DNA of 38,897 nucleotides from Elusimicrobiota bacterium (lineage in GTDB: Bacteria > Elusimicrobiota > Elusimicrobia > Elusimicrobiales > UBA9959). The translations under genes were made by a program, and so were the position numbers. The notes under the pieces are model-generated. The model was not told where the DNA came from, searched no databases, and was given only the letters and a program-made list of their open reading frames with translations. Location: NCBI GenBank assembly GCA_016207645.1, contig JACQPH010000086.1, positions 1 to 38,897 on the forward strand. Reading direction: 5' to 3'. Shown here one piece after another: positions 22,491 to 30,911 of the stretch. How positions within the stretch are numbered: position 1 is the stretch's first letter; the number at the start of each line of letters is the position of its first letter.

Positions 22491-25400
22491 TGCTGACGCC
22501 GGAAGACATAAGGAGGACCGGCCAGAGCCTCTGGCTGGACGACCTCAGCCGCCAGCTCCTGTTCGGGGACCCCGTTACGCAGCCCGGCGCTCTCTCCCGG
22601 CTGATACGGAACAGGGCCGTGACCGGCCTCACCTCCAACCCCTCCATTTTCGAGAAAGCCCTGGCCGGCGAGTATTACTCCGGGCCCATAAGGAGGCTGG
22701 CCGCCTCCGGCGCCTCCGCGGTCGAGATCTACGAACTCCTCGCCGTGGAGGACATACAGCGCGCCTCCGACCTCCTCAGGCCGGCCTACGAGGCCTCCGG
22801 CGGGCTGGACGGCTTCGTCAGCATGGAAGTCTCGCCGAAGCTGGCTTTCGACGCGGCCCGCACCGAGGCCGAAGGGCTGCGCCTGGCCGCCCGCGTGGGC
22901 CGGCCGAACCTGATGATAAAGGTGCCGGCCACGAAGGAAGGCCTGCTCGCCGGGGAGAACCTGCTGAAAAAAGGCGTCAGCGTGAACTTCACTCTCGTCT
23001 TCACCGTCAACCGCTACGGCGCCGTGACCCAGGCCTACACCCACGCCATGTCCTGGCGGCTGAAGCATTCCCTGCCGGTGGCAGGCCTGGCCTCGGTGGC
23101 CAGCTTCTTCGTCAGCCGCATAGACACCGCCGTGGACAGCCGGCTCCGGGCCCTGCCGCCCGGCCCCGCCGGGAAGCTCGCGGGCCGCGCCGCCGTGGAG
23201 AACTCCCTGCTGGCCTACAGGCTTTACCGCGATCTCTTCTACTGCCCCGGCTTCAGGGCTTCCGGCATACCGCCGCAGCGCATCCTCTGGGCCTCCACCA
23301 GCGTCAAGGACCCGGCCTACCGCCCCTCGCTCTACATGGAGCAGCTGGCGCTGGAAGGCTCGGTGAACACCGCCCCGGAAGAAGCCCTGGAAGCCTACTT
23401 CTCCGGCGGCGAGATAAACCGCGGCCCGCTCGCGCCGCGCTTCGCCGCGGCCGAGGCTTATTTCGCCGAGCTTAAAAAGTCCGGCCTGGATTTCGGCGCG
23501 ATCCTGGAATGCCTCGAAAAGGACGGCATAGAGAAGTTCGCGCGCTCGCACGACGGGCTGCTGGCCCGCATAGAAAAAGAGAGGGCCGCCGCCGGCCCGG
23601 AGGTGACCATGCCGCAGGAAGAACTCTCCGAGATAGACGCCGCCGACGCCCTGGACAGGCTGGCCGCCATGAACTTCGCGGGCCGGCTCTGGAAAAAAGA
23701 CCCGGGCCTCTGGAAAAAGGACGAGGCGAACGCGAAGCAGATCTCCGGCGCGCTGGGCTGGCTGGACAGCCCCTCCGGCATGCTGCCGAAAATAAAGGAG
23801 ATAGAGGAGTTCTCCGAGGAGATACGCGCCGCCGGCTTCACCCACGCGGTGCTGCTCGGCATGGGCGGCTCCAGCCTGGCCCCGGAGGTGCTCCGCGGGG
23901 TCTTCCAGAACCCGAAGTACCCGCGCCTCCTGGTGCTGGACACCACCGACCCCGCCTGGATAGAGTCGGTACAAAAGCAGCTGGACCTGAAGCGCGCGCT
24001 CTTCATCTTCGCCAGCAAGTCCGGCGGCACCATAGAGCCGTCCAGCCACTTCAAATATTTCTGGAGCCTGGTGAAGAAAGCCGGCGTCAAGGACCCCGGC
24101 GGCAACTTCATGGCCGTCACCGATCCCGGCACCGGCCTGGAAAAGCTGGCGAAGGCGAAGAAATTCCGCCGGGTGTTCCTGAACCCGCCGGATATCGGCG
24201 GCCGCTTCTCGGCCCTGTCCTATTTCGGCCTGGTGCCCGCGGCGCTCTGCGGCGCCGACATCGGGAAGCTGCTCGGGCGCGCCGTGAACATGGCGGCGCT
24301 GTGCAGGGAGCCGGAGGTCCGGAAGAACCCGGGAGCGCTCCTCGGCGCCCTCATGGGCTCGCTGGCCCTCCGGGGCCGCGACAAGCTCACTTTGCTCCTG
24401 CCCGGGAAGCTGAAGTACTTCGGCCTCTGGGTGGAACAGCTGGTGGCGGAAAGCACCGGCAAAGAGGGGAAGGGGATAATCCCGGTCTGCCTCGAGCCGC
24501 TGATGGAGCCGGACAAGTACCAGGCCGACCGCTTCTTCGTCCACGTCAAGCTGGAAGGCTTCACCAGCGCCGCCGAAGAAGCCGCCCTGGCCGCCCTGAA
24601 GAAAGCCGGGCACCCGGTCTACGCGATAACGCTAAAGGACCCCTACGACCTGGGCGCCGAGTTCTTCCGCTGGGAGGCCGCCACGGCCGCCGCCGGCGCC
24701 CTGCTGGAGATAAACCCCTTCGACCAGCCCGACGTGCAGGAAGCCAAGCTCCTCACCATGCGGGTGCTGGCCCGGTACGCGGAGAAGGGGAAAAGGCCCG
24801 CCCCGAAGCCCGATTTCTCCGCCGACCGCGTCTCGGTCTTCGCCTCGCGCGCCCTGCGCGGCGCGGATAAGACCATAGCCAGCTACGACGACGTCTTCTG
24901 GTCGGTGTTCTCCGCGCTGGGGGAGAAGGAGTATATCGGCCTGCTGGCCTACCTGCCCAGCAGCCCCAAAGTGGAGGCGGGGCTGGCCAGGCTGCGCGAG
25001 AGCCTCACCCGCTACACTTCCTCGGCCTGCACGCTGGCCTACGGGCCGCGCTACCTGCATTCCTCGGGCCAGCTCCATAAAGGCGGGCCGGACAGCGCCT
25101 TCTTCCTCATCTTGACCAGCCAGGCCAAAAAAGATATACTGGTCCCGGGGGAGAAATATTCTTTCTGGCAGCTTGAAACGGCGCAGGCCCTGGGCGATTT
25201 CGAAGCCCTGGATTCAAAGAACAGGCGCGTTCTGCGGCTGCATCTGAAGCACCCCCTGGACAAGTCGCTCGCTTACCTGAGCGAGCGGATAGCCAGAATA
25301 GGCAAGCCCGGGAACGGCCCGGCGGCCGCAACAGCGGAGGAAAGCGAAATGCTCAAGTTAACTGCGAAGAAGAACGCCAGAACAACCGCCGCGAAGACGA

Positions 25401-25678
25401 AGCCCGTCGACGCCGCCGAGTACGTGGTAGTGGACTACCCGAAGAACCTGGAGAACATCACCGCCAGGCATTACGCCGTGCGCATAGGCGCCAGCGACTG
25501 CACCGGCATGGATATCTCCGTCAACGACCAGCCCTGGCAGACCTGCAGGCACGCCGTAGGCTACTGGTGGTTCGACTGGAACGAGCTCCAGCCGGGGACC
25601 CACCAGCTGGTGGCCCGCATGCACAAGCGCAACGGCGAATACCTGATCTCGAAGCGCCGCCGCTGCAAAGTCAGCTGA
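22490..25678 (+). CDS. tal-pgi: Bifunctional transaldolase/glucose-6-phosphate isomerase with extra C-terminal domain
   Basis: A 1062-residue fusion. Residues ~1-370 are transaldolase: the TSNPSIFEKAL motif and Schiff-base Lys144 in MIKVPATKEGL. Residues ~380-950 are glucose-6-phosphate isomerase: GMGGSSLAPEVL, SKSGGTIEPSSHFKYF, IGGRFSALSYFGLVPA and ESTGKEGKG. It would link the pentose phosphate pathway to glycolysis in one cytoplasmic protein. Known Tal-Pgi fusions are about 950 residues. Here ~109 more follow Met954: a Lys/Ala-rich spacer and an all-beta domain with ISVNDQPWQTCRHAVGYWWF. A GGAGG eight bases before the Met954 codon (25349) could allow separate translation of that domain. The ATG at 22490 overlaps the rpiB stop; TTG 22487 is an alternative. 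Confidence 0.93.
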   Translation: MLTPEDIRRTGQSLWLDDLSRQLLFGDPVTQPGALSRLIRNRAVTGLTSNPSIFEKALAGEYYSGPIRRLAASGASAVEIYELLAVEDIQRASDLLRPAYEASGGLDGFVSMEVSPKLAFDAARTEAEGLRLAARVGRPNLMIKVPATKEGLLAGENLLKKGVSVNFTLVFTVNRYGAVTQAYTHAMSWRLKHSLPVAGLASVASFFVSRIDTAVDSRLRALPPGPAGKLAGRAAVENSLLAYRLYRDLFYCPGFRASGIPPQRILWASTSVKDPAYRPSLYMEQLALEGSVNTAPEEALEAYFSGGEINRGPLAPRFAAAEAYFAELKKSGLDFGAILECLEKDGIEKFARSHDGLLARIEKERAAAGPEVTMPQEELSEIDAADALDRLAAMNFAGRLWKKDPGLWKKDEANAKQISGALGWLDSPSGMLPKIKEIEEFSEEIRAAGFTHAVLLGMGGSSLAPEVLRGVFQNPKYPRLLVLDTTDPAWIESVQKQLDLKRALFIFASKSGGTIEPSSHFKYFWSLVKKAGVKDPGGNFMAVTDPGTGLEKLAKAKKFRRVFLNPPDIGGRFSALSYFGLVPAALCGADIGKLLGRAVNMAALCREPEVRKNPGALLGALMGSLALRGRDKLTLLLPGKLKYFGLWVEQLVAESTGKEGKGIIPVCLEPLMEPDKYQADRFFVHVKLEGFTSAAEEAALAALKKAGHPVYAITLKDPYDLGAEFFRWEAATAAAGALLEINPFDQPDVQEAKLLTMRVLARYAEKGKRPAPKPDFSADRVSVFASRALRGADKTIASYDDVFWSVFSALGEKEYIGLLAYLPSSPKVEAGLARLRESLTRYTSSACTLAYGPRYLHSSGQLHKGGPDSAFFLILTSQAKKDILVPGEKYSFWQLETAQALGDFEALDSKNRRVLRLHLKHPLDKSLAYLSERIARIGKPGNGPAAATAEESEMLKLTAKKNARTTAAKTKPVDAAEYVVVDYPKNLENITARHYAVRIGASDCTGMDISVNDQPWQTCRHAVGYWWFDWNELQPGTHQLVARMHKRNGEYLISKRRRCKVS
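25349..25678 (+). other. Extra Ig-like C-terminal domain of Tal-Pgi with possible internal start
   Basis: This in-frame segment encodes 109 residues from Met954. GGAGG at 25336-25340 sits eight bases before the ATG. Residues are basic at the start (KLTAKKNARTTAAKTK), then beta strands and an aromatic motif (GYWWFDWNELQPG) that I do not recognise as a named family; it resembles Ig-like substrate or protein-binding domains. It may be a fusion domain, an independently translated protein, or both. Confidence 0.5.
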
Positions 25679-25701
25679 CGTAACGGAACTTAGCGGAGAA
25701 C

Positions 25702-25753
25702 AGCCGTCTTTCGCGGAGCCCCCCCGGGCCCCTGTTGAAGACGGTTGTTTATT
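25702..25753 (+). terminator. Terminator-like hairpin after tal-pgi
   Basis: AGCCGTCTT (25702-25710) pairs with AAGACGGTT (25738-25746), including one G-T pair. The large loop contains a second GC stem (GCCC/GGGC), and GTTTATTT follows. Confidence 0.45.
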
Positions 25754-25778
25754 TGTACCCGTTTTTTCCCTGTTTTTG

Positions 25779-25784
25779 TACAAT
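25779..25784 (+). promoter_or_regulatory. pyk -10 element
   Basis: TACAAT (25779-25784) lies in an AT-rich island between tal-pgi and pyk. TTGTAC (25753-25758) is a -35 candidate but the spacing is 20 nt. Transcription would start near 25791, 44 nt before the ATG. Confidence 0.45.
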
Positions 25785-25834
25785 AGAGTACAGGCATTCG
25801 GGCAAGACCTCACGCCGACAAAAGGCAAGCTGGC

Positions 25835-26863
25835 ATGACAAGAACCCTCCGCAGCCCCAGGACGAAAATACTCGCCACGCTCGGCCCCGCCAGCTCGGGC
25901 CCGGCCCTGCTCCGCAAGCTCTACGACGCGGGCCTGGATGCCGTGCGCCTTAACTTCTCGCACGGCACCAGCGAAGAGCACGCGGCCCGCATCGGGCTGG
26001 TGCGGGAACTGAACCGCAAGCTGCGCCGGCATATCCTGATCCTGCAGGACCTGAAGGGGAACCGCATCCGCATAGGCCGCCTGAAAGCCCCGCTGGAGCT
26101 GAAAAAGAGGCAGCGGGTGAACCTGGCGCCGGCCGACGCGGCCGGCCGCCGGGGCGACATCCCCTTCGACTACCGCGGCTCCCTGAAGGTCATAAAGAAA
26201 GGCCATTTCATCTATATCGACGACGGGAACATAGCCTTGGAAGTGAAAACCCGCGGCCGCGACTCGCTGGGCTGCGAGGTAGCGGCGGGAGGGCTGCTGA
26301 AAGAGCGCAAGGGCGTGAACATCCCGCAGGCGCGGCTGGACTTCCCGCGCCTCTCCGGCGAGGACAGGGAAGATATAGAGTTCGCCCTGGAGCATAAGCC
26401 GGACTTCATAGCCCAGTCCTTCGTGCGCTCGAAGGCCGACCTGCTGGCCGTGTCCCGGCTGGTAAAGCCCCGCCTGCCCTCCTGCAAAATAATAGCGAAG
26501 ATAGAGGCCCGGGAATCCATCGCCAACCTCGAAGAGATAGTCGAGGCCGCCGACGGCGTCATGGTGGCCCGCGGCGACCTGGGCGTGATGTTCCCGCCCT
26601 GGGAAGTCCCCATCCTCCAGAAGCGGATAATCAGGCTCTGCAACCGCCTGAAAAAACCGGTCATCACCGCCACCCAGATGCTGGAGACCATGACCGCCAA
26701 CCCCCTCCCGACGCGCGCCGAGGTCTCCGACGTGGCCAACGCCGTGCTGGACGGCACCGATTACGTGATGCTCTCGGGCGAGACCGCCGCCGGCAGATAC
26801 CCGGCCGAAGCCGTCCGCATGATGAACCAGATAGTGAAATACACCGAAGCCCACGCCTTATGA
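25835..26863 (+). CDS. pyk: Pyruvate kinase lacking the C-terminal domain
   Basis: Transfers phosphate from phosphoenolpyruvate to ADP in glycolysis. At 342 residues it holds the A-domain barrel ([11 protein letters not shown] 9-19, RLNFSHG 38-44), the B-domain (about 70-160) and the catalytic core [33 protein letters not shown], with LSGETAAG near the end. It stops where the allosteric C-terminal domain (~130 residues) of ordinary pyruvate kinases would start. The stop is genuine and overlaps the rsgA ATG (ATGA), so the truncation looks fixed, not a recent break. Loss of effector control is inferred. Confidence 0.9.
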   Translation: MTRTLRSPRTKILATLGPASSGPALLRKLYDAGLDAVRLNFSHGTSEEHAARIGLVRELNRKLRRHILILQDLKGNRIRIGRLKAPLELKKRQRVNLAPADAAGRRGDIPFDYRGSLKVIKKGHFIYIDDGNIALEVKTRGRDSLGCEVAAGGLLKERKGVNIPQARLDFPRLSGEDREDIEFALEHKPDFIAQSFVRSKADLLAVSRLVKPRLPSCKIIAKIEARESIANLEEIVEAADGVMVARGDLGVMFPPWEVPILQKRIIRLCNRLKKPVITATQMLETMTANPLPTRAEVSDVANAVLDGTDYVMLSGETAAGRYPAEAVRMMNQIVKYTEAHAL

Positions 26864-27969
26864 CGGGGCCGCGACCCGTCCCGACGCTGGCCGAACTAGG
26901 CTGGACCGCCGCGCTGGAGGAGAGCTTCGCGCCCTTCGCCCTGCGCGGCCTGCTCCCCGCCAGGATCGTCGCCGAGCACCGCATGGCCTGCGACCTGGTC
27001 TGCGCGCGCGGTGAATTCACCGCCGAGGTCTCCGGGAATTTCCGCAAAGCCGCCGGCTCCAAGGCCGGTTTCCCGGCGGTAGGCGACTGGGCCGCCTTAG
27101 CTTTCGACCCGGCCGCCAGACGCCAGACCATCCAGGCCCTCCTGCCGCGCCGCACGCGCCTGTCCCGCAAGGACCCCGGCGGCGGGGACGAGCAGGTGCT
27201 GGCCGCCAATATAGACACCGTCTTCATCGTGACGGCCCTGGACGCCACCTTCAGCCCGCGGCGCGCCGAGCGCTACCTGGCCGCGGCGCGCTCCGGAGGC
27301 GCCGAGGCCGTGCTCCTGCTGAACAAAGCCGACCTGGCGGCGAACGCCGGGGCCGGGATAGAGGAAATAAAAGCCCTCGGCTTCGGGGCGCGGGTCCTGG
27401 CGCTGGACTCGCTGAACCTGAAGGGCTACGAGGCATTGGCCGAATTCACCGGGCCGGCGCGCACCCTGGTCTTCGCCGGCTCTTCGGGCGCCGGTAAGTC
27501 CACCATCATCAATAATCTGCTGGGCCGCGCGGCACAGCGCATTTCGGCCGTGCGCGGGTCCGATTCGAAAGGCCGCCACACCACCACCGGCCGCCGCCTG
27601 TTCGTGCTGCCGGGCAGCGGCGCCCTGTTGATCGACACTCCCGGCCTGCGCGGGCTGGAGCTCTGGGCCGGCGAGCTGACCGTGGACGGGACTTTCACGG
27701 ATATCCATGCCCTGGCCGGGCAGTGCCGCTTCGCCGACTGCTCCCACTCCAACGAGCCTTCCTGCGCCGTGCGCGAAGCCCTGGAGTCCGGCAGGCTGGA
27801 CCGCGGACACTACGCCAACTACCTGAAAATACGCGAAGAAGCCTCGCTCCTGAAAGCCAGAATGGAGAAGCTGGAAAGGCTGAAGCGCAAAGAAGAGAAC
27901 AAGCGCCCCCCGGAAACTCCGGAGCAGGGGCGCCGGCGCGGCCGCGGCGGAAGGCCCGGCCGGAAGTAG
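26860..27969 (+). CDS. rsgA: Ribosome small-subunit GTPase RsgA
   Basis: A 369-residue circularly permuted GTPase that helps mature the 30S subunit. Motif order is G4 (NKAD, 155-158), G1 (GSSGAGKST, 207-215), a TTTGRR switch (241-246) and G3 (DTPG, 259-262), with an N-terminal OB-fold. The zinc-binding end has Cys289, Cys294, His296 and Cys302 in [16 protein letters not shown] Lys/Arg-rich tail of ~35 residues follows, suited to rRNA contact. The ATG overlaps the pyk stop. A terminator hairpin overlaps its stop codon. Confidence 0.95.
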   Translation: MTGPRPVPTLAELGWTAALEESFAPFALRGLLPARIVAEHRMACDLVCARGEFTAEVSGNFRKAAGSKAGFPAVGDWAALAFDPAARRQTIQALLPRRTRLSRKDPGGGDEQVLAANIDTVFIVTALDATFSPRRAERYLAAARSGGAEAVLLLNKADLAANAGAGIEEIKALGFGARVLALDSLNLKGYEALAEFTGPARTLVFAGSSGAGKSTIINNLLGRAAQRISAVRGSDSKGRHTTTGRRLFVLPGSGALLIDTPGLRGLELWAGELTVDGTFTDIHALAGQCRFADCSHSNEPSCAVREALESGRLDRGHYANYLKIREEASLLKARMEKLERLKRKEENKRPPETPEQGRRRGRGGRPGRK

Positions 27970-27976
27970 GCCTTTT
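27951..27976 (+). terminator. Terminator overlapping the rsgA stop
   Basis: AAGGCC (27951-27956) pairs with GGCCTT (27969-27974), followed by TT. An inner CGGCCGG can pair too. The right arm starts at the last base of the stop codon. Confidence 0.5.
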
Positions 27977-28055
27977 GCTCTCGCAACCGGCTTCGGCATC
28001 TATTATGATCTTATAAGCGGGATCAACGACAGCAGCGCGAGCCGGGAGACAGACC

Positions 28056-29858
28056 ATGAAATTCAATTCCAGGAACTTCTTCGCCTCCTTGGCCGGCCTT
28101 GTATTCCTGGCCGGCCAGGTTTCGGCCGGCTCCCTCGAGGAGCTGCAAACCCTCAACTCCGTTTCGCCGGAGGAATACGGGAAAATTTACGACAAAGACC
28201 TCGCCTCCGCCACCGCCGGCGCGGCGGCGGGCATGACCCAGCAGCAGCTGAAGCAGCTGATGCTGCAGGACCTGGATTCGGTCAGGAACATGATAGCCGC
28301 CCGCTACGCCCCCGCCGGCTGGAAAAAGGAACAGTTCGGCTGGGACCTGGACGCCGAGATACAGAAAGCCAGGGACCAGGTGAACGCCTCCGCTTCCTTC
28401 GGCGTGAAGGAGTACCAGGTGCTCCTGAGGTCGCTCCTGAACTCGATGAAGGACTACCACGTCTCGGTCTCCTTTCATTCCACCGAAGCCGCGCTCCTGC
28501 CCCTGGGCATCACCCACTCCGGAGGCCGGTATTTTATTTCCTCCATCAACCGCAAAGCCCTGCCCGAGAACCTCTTCCCTTTCAGAATAGGCGACGAAAT
28601 TACCGCTTTCGACGGGAAACCCGTGGCCGAGGCGGTGGCGGCCCTGGAGAAACAGGCCGGCCTGGCCAATGTGACGGGGACCGACGCCGGGATGACCGCC
28701 ATGATGGCTTTGACCGTGCGCATCGGCGCCATGGGCGAGACCGTGCCGCAGGGCCCGGTGTCCATAAGCGTGAAACCGGCCGGGTCGGCCGACTCCGTCC
28801 CCTTCCAGCTGCAGTGGCGGTATATACCGGAGCTGATAGCGCAGCAGCCTTTCGTCTCCAAGAGCGCCGCCGTCAGGATACCGATGTCCTGGCTGGCCCT
28901 GATGGTGCTGCGCACCCCCGAGGCCGCCGCCGGGCCCCAGGCCTCCTATGCCCTCGGGCACAAGGACGGCTTCCTGCCCGACTTCGGCGAGAAGCTCTGG
29001 GAGGCCCCGGCCGGGAACGCTTTCAGGGCCTATGTCTACCGCTCGCCGGCCGGCGGGAAGGACATAGGTTTCGTGCGCATCCCTACCTACCTGGTGGAGA
29101 ACCCCGGCAAGCTGGTCAAGGATTTCGCCGCGCTCATCCCGGAATTCAACCAGCGCGCCGAGGCCCTGGTGATAGACCAGACCAATAACCCCGGCGGAAT
29201 AGTCTTCTATCTTTACGCGCTGGCGTCCATGCTGACCGACGCCCCGCTCGCCGTGCCCAGGCACTACATGACCCTGACCCAGTCCGACATCGCCGATTCG
29301 GTGAACTTCCTGAACGAAGCCGGAGCCGCGAAGACCGACGACGAAGCCAGAGCGCTGCTGGGCCCGGATCTGGCCGGCTACCCGGTGAACCTGGAGCTCC
29401 TGCGGGACTGGGCCGCCTTCCACAAAGAGGTGGTAAAGCAGTGGAGCGCCGGCAAGACCATGACCAGCCCGCTGCCGGTATACGGGATCGCGAGCATCAA
29501 GCCGGACCCGGCCGTCCGCTTCGCCAAGCCCCTGCTGGTCCTGACCAACCCGCTCGACTTCTCCGGCGGGGATTTCTTCCCGGCCATCATGCAGGACAAT
29601 AAGCGCGCCGTCACCTTCGGCGAGCGCACGGCCGGCGCCGGCGGCGTGGTAAAAGAATACAAGCGCGAGAACAACCTGCTCGGAGTGGAGGTCATCAAGC
29701 TTACCGCCACCATAGCCGAGAGGCCCGACGGGCGGCCTATCGAGAACCTGGGCGTCGCCCCGGATATCCCTTACACCGCGACCCCGGCCGATATACAGGG
29801 CGGCTACGCCGGCTATATCAAAGCCGCCGACGCCGCGGTGTCCGGGCTCATAAAATAA
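28056..29858 (+). CDS. Secreted S41-family peptidase-like protein
   Basis: A 600-residue exported protein with a signal peptide (1-24, ending VSAG). An N-terminal helical region includes the S41 motif MKDYHVSV (about 130-137), a PDZ-like domain follows (about 155-260, FPFRIGDEITAFDGKPV), then the C-terminal-processing/tricorn-type catalytic fold: IGFVRIPTYL, ALVIDQTNNPGG, and the nucleophile region LDFSGGDFF with Ser503. The position that holds the catalytic Lys in CtpA enzymes reads GERTAGAGG, with no Lys. It may therefore use the tricorn-style Ser/His arrangement or be inactive. It has its own start with GGGAGA upstream and stands apart from rsgA. Substrate unknown. Confidence 0.82.
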   Translation: MKFNSRNFFASLAGLVFLAGQVSAGSLEELQTLNSVSPEEYGKIYDKDLASATAGAAAGMTQQQLKQLMLQDLDSVRNMIAARYAPAGWKKEQFGWDLDAEIQKARDQVNASASFGVKEYQVLLRSLLNSMKDYHVSVSFHSTEAALLPLGITHSGGRYFISSINRKALPENLFPFRIGDEITAFDGKPVAEAVAALEKQAGLANVTGTDAGMTAMMALTVRIGAMGETVPQGPVSISVKPAGSADSVPFQLQWRYIPELIAQQPFVSKSAAVRIPMSWLALMVLRTPEAAAGPQASYALGHKDGFLPDFGEKLWEAPAGNAFRAYVYRSPAGGKDIGFVRIPTYLVENPGKLVKDFAALIPEFNQRAEALVIDQTNNPGGIVFYLYALASMLTDAPLAVPRHYMTLTQSDIADSVNFLNEAGAAKTDDEARALLGPDLAGYPVNLELLRDWAAFHKEVVKQWSAGKTMTSPLPVYGIASIKPDPAVRFAKPLLVLTNPLDFSGGDFFPAIMQDNKRAVTFGERTAGAGGVVKEYKRENNLLGVEVIKLTATIAERPDGRPIENLGVAPDIPYTATPADIQGGYAGYIKAADAAVSGLIK

Positions 29859-29877
29859 AGAAGTTTTCAGCCCCTCA

Positions 29878-30087
29878 ATGGCCATACTTCTCGGTTGTCA
29901 GAACCTCGCCAGAAGCTTCGGGGCGCGGCCCCTTTTCGAAGGGCTCTCCTTCGGCCTTTCCGACGGCGAGCGCACCGGCCTCGCCGGCCCCGACGGGGCC
30001 GGCGGGACTGCACGGCGACTAAGCCTTCCGCTATCTTTTTCGGTTTACCCCTTGACAGATGAAAATTTTATGCTAGAATATCATTGA
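29878..30087 (+). pseudogene. Truncated ABC-F ATPase gene stump
   Basis: The first ~43 codons read as the start of an ABC-F (Uup/EttA-like) ATPase: ILLGCQNLARSFGARPLFEG, LSDGERTGLAGPDGAGGT. Similarity stops inside Walker A, where GPNGAGKST is degraded to GPDGAGGT without the Lys. The remaining codons to the stop at 30085 are unrelated and include a promoter. No other part of the gene is found in the window. It looks like the residue of a deletion or rearrangement. Confidence 0.75.
30052..30079 (+). promoter_or_regulatory. Consensus promoter reading into a hairpin
   Basis: TTGACA (30052-30057), 16 nt, then TGCTAGAAT, an extended -10 with TAGAAT at 30074-30079. This is the closest match to the housekeeping consensus in the window. 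The predicted start, near 30086, is the first base of the hairpin at 30086-30121. Confidence 0.8.
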
Positions 30088-30129
30088 GCCCTCGGCCCAT
30101 ATAAACGGGACACGCGGGCTCTTTCATTT
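30086..30129 (+). terminator. Hairpin at the predicted transcription start, terminator or small RNA
   Basis: GAGCCC (30086-30091) pairs with GGGCTC (30116-30121). Inner CG and CCC/GGG pairs extend the stem, and TTTCATTT follows. With the promoter just upstream this predicts a transcript of about 45 nt unless RNA polymerase reads through to the gene at 30272. Confidence 0.5.
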
Positions 30130-30176
30130 GCCCTCCCGCCTCACCGGCTGAATAACGTAAAATTGCGCTGAGTTTA

Positions 30177-30208
30177 TTATAGCGGGCACGGCCTGAAAGA
30201 TGTAGAAT
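30177..30208 (+). promoter_or_regulatory. Promoter-like module shared with the DUF3800 gene
   Basis: TTATAGCGG (30177-30185) and AAAGATGTAGAATT (TAGAAT at 30203-30208). The same two blocks occur with identical 26-nt offset at 33597 and 33623. A start near 30215 would serve the phosphatidyltransferase gene. Confidence 0.45.
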
Positions 30209-30271
30209 TCTCGAATCGGGATAGCGGGGCGGTCTTCACCGCCGGAAGATATATTCGGAGGAATTTAAACC

Positions 30272-30841
30272 ATGGCCCGGCCCGAGCCGTTCTTTACGGC
30301 GCCTAACCTCCTTACGCTTTCGCGCGTGCCCCTGGCCGCGCTGGTGTGGTTACGGCCCGCCAATGCGGTCTATATCATCTCGCTGATGGTCGCGGCGGGG
30401 GCCACCGACGTCCTGGACGGCTGGCTCGAGCGCCGCGCCCTCAGGCGGGAAGGCCTGGGAGAGGAGTCCCCGCCCGCCGCGGGGATGTGGCTCGACCCCG
30501 TCTGCGACAAGCTCTTCGCTTTCTCGGTCATCGCCGCCGTCATCGTCACGCGCAGGCCGCCCGTTTACCTTATCCTCCTGCTCGTGGCCCGCGAGATCGT
30601 ACAGACCCTGATAACCCTGACCTGGAAGCTGGCGCCGGCCGTCAGGGCCCGCCTGCGCCCCGAATTCCAGGCCTCCCTCACCGGGAAAGCGGCCACGGTA
30701 TTCCAGTTCCTCACTATAGCGGCCATCCTGACCGCCCACCCCTGGCAGCTGCCGCTCGCCGCAGCCACCGGCGCGCTCGGCCTCACGGCCATAGCCTTCT
30801 ACATCCTGCGCTCCTGGAAGGCCGCCGACCGGCGACCCTGA
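30272..30841 (+). CDS. CDP-alcohol phosphatidyltransferase family protein
   Basis: A 189-residue inner-membrane enzyme that would move a phosphatidyl group from CDP-diacylglycerol to an alcohol, as in phosphatidylglycerophosphate synthase (PgsA). It has several membrane helices and the family motif D-x2-D-G ... G-x3-D-x3-D: Asp46, Asp49, Gly50, then Gly71, Asp75 and Asp79. Two departures: the usual AR after DG is ER (Glu53-Arg54), and about eight extra residues lie between Arg54 and Gly71. The N-terminal APNLLTLSRVPLA is typical of PgsA. GGAGG lies upstream of the ATG. The alcohol substrate cannot be told from sequence. Confidence 0.87.
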   Translation: MARPEPFFTAPNLLTLSRVPLAALVWLRPANAVYIISLMVAAGATDVLDGWLERRALRREGLGEESPPAAGMWLDPVCDKLFAFSVIAAVIVTRRPPVYLILLLVAREIVQTLITLTWKLAPAVRARLRPEFQASLTGKAATVFQFLTIAAILTAHPWQLPLAAATGALGLTAIAFYILRSWKAADRRP

Positions 30842-30876
30842 AATACATGGCAACAGCCAATGCCGCGAGAAGCGTA

Positions 30877-30911
30877 TTGACTAGGGAAGATTATCATGAT
30901 ATACTTCCCTC
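30877..30911 (+). promoter_or_regulatory. Promoter of the first DUF4143 ATPase with palindromic operator
   Basis: TTGACT (30877-30882), 17 nt, TATACT (30900-30905), six nt, then the ATG at 30912 with no ribosome site: a leaderless arrangement. A 26-bp near-perfect palindrome (30884-30909) of GGGAAG, a central TATCATGATA and CTTCCC covers the spacer, the -10 and the region up to the start site. A bound protein would block RNA polymerase. Confidence 0.75.

Noticed and set aside
22310..24613. A 767-codon open frame on the minus strand over rpiB and tal-pgi
   Set aside because: It is a shadow of GC-rich coding on the plus strand: Gly/Ala/Arg/Val-rich, with no family motif and no promoter or ribosome site.
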